Shown here: piece by piece, positions 61,014 through 64,000 of the stretch
How the letters are laid out: each line of letters begins with the position of its first letter
How positions within the stretch are numbered: position 1 is the stretch's first letter
Assembly (NCBI GenBank): GCA_023387815.1
Contig: JAEWHK010000026.1
Coordinates: 8,519-72,518, forward strand
DNA from: Pseudomonadota bacterium
GTDB taxonomy: Bacteria > Pseudomonadota > Gammaproteobacteria > Burkholderiales > Burkholderiaceae_B
Length of the DNA stretch: 64,000 nucleotides
Direction: 5' to 3'
Position numbers and translations under genes: made by a program
Notes under the pieces: model-generated
Database searches by the model: none
What the model was told of the DNA's origin: nothing
The model's input: the letters and a program-made list of their open reading frames with translations, nothing else

Positions 61014-62129
61014 ATGAACCACCATGCCAATTGTGATGTCATCATTATCGGTGGTGGTATTCATGGCGTTGCCACCTCCTACTTTCTGGCGCGACAGGGC
61101 CTGTCCGTATCGCTGTTCGAACGCGACTATTGCGGGCGGTGTGCCTCCGGCGTCAATGCCGGCGGCGTTAGAACGCTGGGAAGACCACTGGCGGAAATTC
61201 CACTGTCCCTGGCATCATCACAATTGTGGCGCTCACTGGATTTTCTGCATGGATTTGACGGTGCCTTTGTGCAGACAGGACAGATCAAGGTGGCCGAATC
61301 CTCTGAGGATATGGCGCGATTGCAGGAACGGCGGGATCTGCTCGCCGCTCATGGGTTTCATCATGAAAAGCTGATTGATCGCAAGCAGGTGCGCGAGATC
61401 GTACCCAATATTGCAGACTACGTGCAAGGTGCCTTATGGGTTGAGACCGATGGTTTCGCCTTTCCGTACCTGATTGTGCAGGCTTTCGCACGCCAAGCGC
61501 GTAAGCTGGGTGCGGACATTCATGAACAGACACCTGTCAGTGCCATAGAAAAGAAAGACGGCGGCTGGTGCGTTACTGCAGGCGGCACGCAAATCACAGG
61601 TAAAAAACTGCTGCTGTGCGCCGGCGCCTGGACTGCCGATCTGGCCACACTCTGTGGTGATACGATTCCCGTTACACCCGGCGGATTGATGCTCATGGTT
61701 ACCCAAAGAGTGCCGCATTTTATCAACCCTGTGCTGGGCGCCACCAGTCGAGGACTTTCCTTCAAACAGTTCGCCAATGGCACGGTGGTCATAGGCGGTT
61801 CCCTGGAATGTCAGGCCGATGCGGCTAATAATTATGCCGAACTCGATTTCGCAAGACTGGCCAATAGCGCACGTATCGTGACAGATCTTTTCCCGTTTCT
61901 CAAAGACATTTGCATTACCCGCGCCTGGTCGGGACTGGACGGTTATTCACCGGATCACACCACCATTCTCGGCCCCAGCGCTTCAATGGAAAATCTGTAT
62001 TACGCCTGTGGCTTCTCCGCCAGCGGATTCCAGCTCGGACCTGCATCGGGGCAGTACATGGCCGACCTGATTGCCGGCAAGCCGCAAAATCCGCTGCACG
62101 AAGGTTTGTTGCCTGCGAGATTTGCGTGA
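61014..62129 (+). CDS. FAD-dependent oxidoreductase, DadA/sarcosine oxidase beta-like
   Basis: Second DAO-family flavoprotein of the cluster, 371 aa. It starts MNHHANCDVIIIGGGIHGVA with the dinucleotide motif and continues FLARQGLSVSLFERDYCGRC and ASGVNAGGVRTLGRPLAEIP. The C-terminal RAWSGLDGYSPDHTTILGPS and YYACGFSASGFQLGPASGQY are typical of glycine oxidase/sarcosine oxidase beta subunits. It lies 35 bases after the RidA gene. It may oxidise a later intermediate or a second substrate; sequence does not say which. Confidence 0.88.
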   Translation: MNHHANCDVIIIGGGIHGVATSYFLARQGLSVSLFERDYCGRCASGVNAGGVRTLGRPLAEIPLSLASSQLWRSLDFLHGFDGAFVQTGQIKVAESSEDMARLQERRDLLAAHGFHHEKLIDRKQVREIVPNIADYVQGALWVETDGFAFPYLIVQAFARQARKLGADIHEQTPVSAIEKKDGGWCVTAGGTQITGKKLLLCAGAWTADLATLCGDTIPVTPGGLMLMVTQRVPHFINPVLGATSRGLSFKQFANGTVVIGGSLECQADAANNYAELDFARLANSARIVTDLFPFLKDICITRAWSGLDGYSPDHTTILGPSASMENLYYACGFSASGFQLGPASGQYMADLIAGKPQNPLHEGLLPARFA

Positions 62130-62186
62130 TCGAGGGGCTGGAAGAGGCGTCAGCCGTCTGCATGCGTTGATGACAGTCAGTTCACG

Positions 62187-63113
62187 TCAATTTTTCAATA
62201 AGGGATTGATGCCGCTCAACGCAACCTTTGAGTGAAGCTTCCGCCCCAGCACTGATTCACAATAGGCCGATGCGCTCATCATTGCCTCCAGGTCAATGCC
62301 AGTTGAAATACCCATGGTTTCGAGCAGATTCACCCAGTCTTCAGTGCAGACGTTGCCGGTAAATCCTTCGCCGTATTTCACCTTGGAAGGATGTCCTCCG
62401 ACGCCGCCCATGGAACAATCGAAATACCGCACCCCACTTTCATAGGCAGCCAGATAATTAACAATACCGGTGCCGCGTGAATCATGAAAATGAGCCACCG
62501 GAATCACCTGGGGAAATTCCTGAATGACGGCGCGAAACAATTTGCGCGTGGCGTTGGGATCTGCCATTCCCGTGGTGTCGCCCAGCGCTATCAATTGCAC
62601 ACCTGCCGCACTGAATTTTTCCACATCCCGCAGCACTTCCGCCTGGCTGACAGCACCTTCAAACGGACAGCCAAAAGCCATGGAGATAGTGCCAACCAGA
62701 CGATATTTCCCGCCGGCCGTGGCTACCATATCTGCAATATTCTGCCACTGGTCCTGACGCGTACGCTTCAGGTTCTTCAGGGAATGGCTGTCGGTAGCCG
62801 AAACCAGCAGGCTGATTTCATTGGCGCCAATGCCTCTCTCTGTATCAGCCAATGCTCGCTCTACTGCACGCACATTAGCGCAGGTGGCTTTGTAATAAAC
62901 GCCCTCCTCGCGACTGATACCCGCCAGTACGTCGCTCGCGTCCGCGAATTGTGGAATCACTTTCGGGTTCGAATAAGAGGTCGCCTCAATGCGTTTCATA
63001 CCGCAAGCCGTAAATTTTTCAATCAGGGCCAGTTTGGTTTCCAGTGGCACCATGACTGGTTCGTGCTGAAGACCGTCACGTGCAAAACATTCGCAGATCA
63101 CAACGTCACTCAT
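62187..63113 (-). CDS. HMG-CoA lyase-family DRE-TIM metallolyase, atypical
   Basis: A 308-aa TIM-barrel lyase from the ATG at 63113 (MSDVVICECFARDGLQHEPV). The metal/substrate motif ARDGLQ, LLVSATDSHSLKNLKRT, ISMAFGCPFEGAV and the metal His pair HFHDSRGTG fit hydroxymethylglutaryl-CoA lyase. The glycine-rich active-site loop, usually GGCPYAxGASGN, reads GGVGGHPSKVKYGEGFTGN. The catalytic Cys is therefore replaced by His and the loop is longer. The reaction is probably retro-Claisen/aldol cleavage of an acyl-CoA, but the substrate may differ from HMG-CoA. It starts one base after the CoA ligase stop. Confidence 0.85.
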   Translation of the reverse strand: MSDVVICECFARDGLQHEPVMVPLETKLALIEKFTACGMKRIEATSYSNPKVIPQFADASDVLAGISREEGVYYKATCANVRAVERALADTERGIGANEISLLVSATDSHSLKNLKRTRQDQWQNIADMVATAGGKYRLVGTISMAFGCPFEGAVSQAEVLRDVEKFSAAGVQLIALGDTTGMADPNATRKLFRAVIQEFPQVIPVAHFHDSRGTGIVNYLAAYESGVRYFDCSMGGVGGHPSKVKYGEGFTGNVCTEDWVNLLETMGISTGIDLEAMMSASAYCESVLGRKLHSKVALSGINPLLKN

Positions 63114-63114
63114 C

Positions 63115-64000
63115 TTATTGCACCTCCGACAGTCCCAGCGCAGTGATGGCATAAGCCCGCAGTTTATTCTTCTGCACTTTCGAGCTGCCTGTCATGCCTA
63201 TCTCATCAAAGTTGTCTACGATTCGCACGTAACGCGGCACTTTGAAGTTTGAAATCCGAGACTTGCACCATTCGATCAGTTCATCAGGCGTGCATTGATG
63301 GCCCTGCTTCAGAACAACAAATGCCGCGGGTACCTCGCCCAGACGTTCATCGGGCACACCCACCACCTGCGCCAGTTCTATGGTTTCGTTCATCAGGATG
63401 AACCCTTCGACTTCAGTGGGCGCTACGTTTTCTCCGCCAACACGGAACATATCTTTCAGACGTCCGACCATTTTCAGGCGACCATCCTCGTTCATGACAC
63501 CCAGATCGCCCGTTTTCAGCCAGCCGTCGTCCGTAAAGGTGTTGGCAGTGACGTCCGGCATATTATAGTAGCCGCGCATAACGCTCCATCCTTTCACCTG
63601 TATTTCACCCGCCTCGCCTGGCTCCGCATTTTTTCCTGTCTGCTGATCGGCAATCCGCAGTTGCACACCCTCATGCGGCAAGGCCCAGCCGTCGACACGC
63701 AGCGGCAATGGATCGTCCCAGGAAGACATGACGACATTGGGCGACGCTTCCGAAAGACCGTAGGCATTACAGAGATTGGGCACATGCATCTGGTCATGAA
63801 TTTTCTGCATCACCTGCGGTCCGGCCGCAGCCCAGCCTCCGCGCAAATGAAGTTTCGAGGCATCAAACTGTGGATGCGCCATCAGCATCAGAAAAATCGT
63901 ATCGTTACCCGACGTGAGCGTGCATTTTTCCTGCTCCAGCAGCGTCAGGGCCTGAGCGACGTCAAATCGCGGCAAAGTGAGTAAACAGCATCCCGTTGTC
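63115..64000 (-). CDS. AMP-dependent acyl-CoA synthetase/ligase, 5' end beyond window
   Basis: C-terminal part (about 294 residues) of an ANL-family acid:CoA ligase; the N-terminus lies past the right edge. Visible motifs are LPRFDVAQAL, YGLSEASPNVVMSSW (aryl/acyl pocket and ATP site), MRGYYNMPDVTANTF, DDGWLKTGDLG, GRLKDMFRVGGENVAPTEVE (hinge) and the catalytic Lys in TGSSKVQKNKLR. It activates an unknown carboxylic acid. The lyase gene follows after one base, so the ligase product is probably the lyase substrate or its precursor. Confidence 0.92.
   Translation of the reverse strand, partial: TTGCCLLTLPRFDVAQALTLLEQEKCTLTSGNDTIFLMLMAHPQFDASKLHLRGGWAAAGPQVMQKIHDQMHVPNLCNAYGLSEASPNVVMSSWDDPLPLRVDGWALPHEGVQLRIADQQTGKNAEPGEAGEIQVKGWSVMRGYYNMPDVTANTFTDDGWLKTGDLGVMNEDGRLKMVGRLKDMFRVGGENVAPTEVEGFILMNETIELAQVVGVPDERLGEVPAAFVVLKQGHQCTPDELIEWCKSRISNFKVPRYVRIVDNFDEIGMTGSSKVQKNKLRAYAITALGLSEVQ

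Noticed and set aside
1..64000. Prophage, insertion sequence, toxin-antitoxin or defence system
   Set aside because: No transposase, integrase, terminal inverted repeats flanking a gene, nuclease-effector or toxin-like pairs were found on either strand; the accessory regions are metabolic.

Overview
The window reads as chromosomal DNA of a betaproteobacterium, most likely family Alcaligenaceae (an Advenella- or Bordetella-like genome). The evidence is gene order: pilD-coaE-zapD, panC-scpA-DUF3460, ftsEX-mutY, mreBCD-mrdA-rodA divergent from gatCAB, and metX-metW-ampG. These are typical Burkholderiales neighbourhoods. Bug/TctC-type solute receptors are also characteristic of this group. The genus is an inference. 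I see no rRNA, tRNA, CRISPR array, insertion sequence or phage gene, and no stretch over 300 bases lacks a gene.

The left half (1-36 kb) is mostly housekeeping. It starts with a truncated RND pump gene and its membrane fusion protein. Next come zapD, coaE and a shortened prepilin peptidase, an NlpE-like lipoprotein, a HTH-only LuxR regulator, panC, scpA and a DUF3460 protein. An Aap-type amino acid ABC operon without a binding protein follows, then ftsEX-mutY, the rod-shape operon mreBCD-mrdA-rodA, gatCAB and pyrE. A small accessory insert (LysR, DoxX, LigB-type dioxygenase, EamA exporter) lies between pyrE and xth. After xth come a tri-haem and a di-haem cytochrome c, then ampG, metW and metX. 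metX has a well-supported SAM-II riboswitch in its leader, directly behind a sigma70-like promoter.

The right half (36-64 kb) is metabolic and transport-rich. It holds gshA followed at 12 bp by a vanillate-demethylase-like Rieske oxygenase, and a complete His/Arg-type ABC transporter divergent from a DUF2817 metallopeptidase-like gene. Then come dctA, a fused 4-OT tautomerase and tctCBA. A LysR gene is divergent from a pyrone-dicarboxylate-hydrolase-like amidohydrolase coupled to a lone Bug receptor, and another LysR gene follows.

The most system-like stretch is 53.99-62.13 kb. It encodes a Pot-type ABC importer, a split three-subunit amine dehydrogenase (DadA-like FAD protein, 2Fe-2S ferredoxin-like subunit, FAD/NAD plus BFD subunit), a RidA imine deaminase and a second DadA-like enzyme. 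All run in one direction with overlapping or very short junctions up to the third dehydrogenase subunit. It looks like an uptake-and-oxidation pathway for an unidentified amine, opine or imino acid. Convergent to it are a DRE-TIM lyase of the HMG-CoA lyase family, in which the usual catalytic Cys position is His, and a CoA ligase cut by the window edge.
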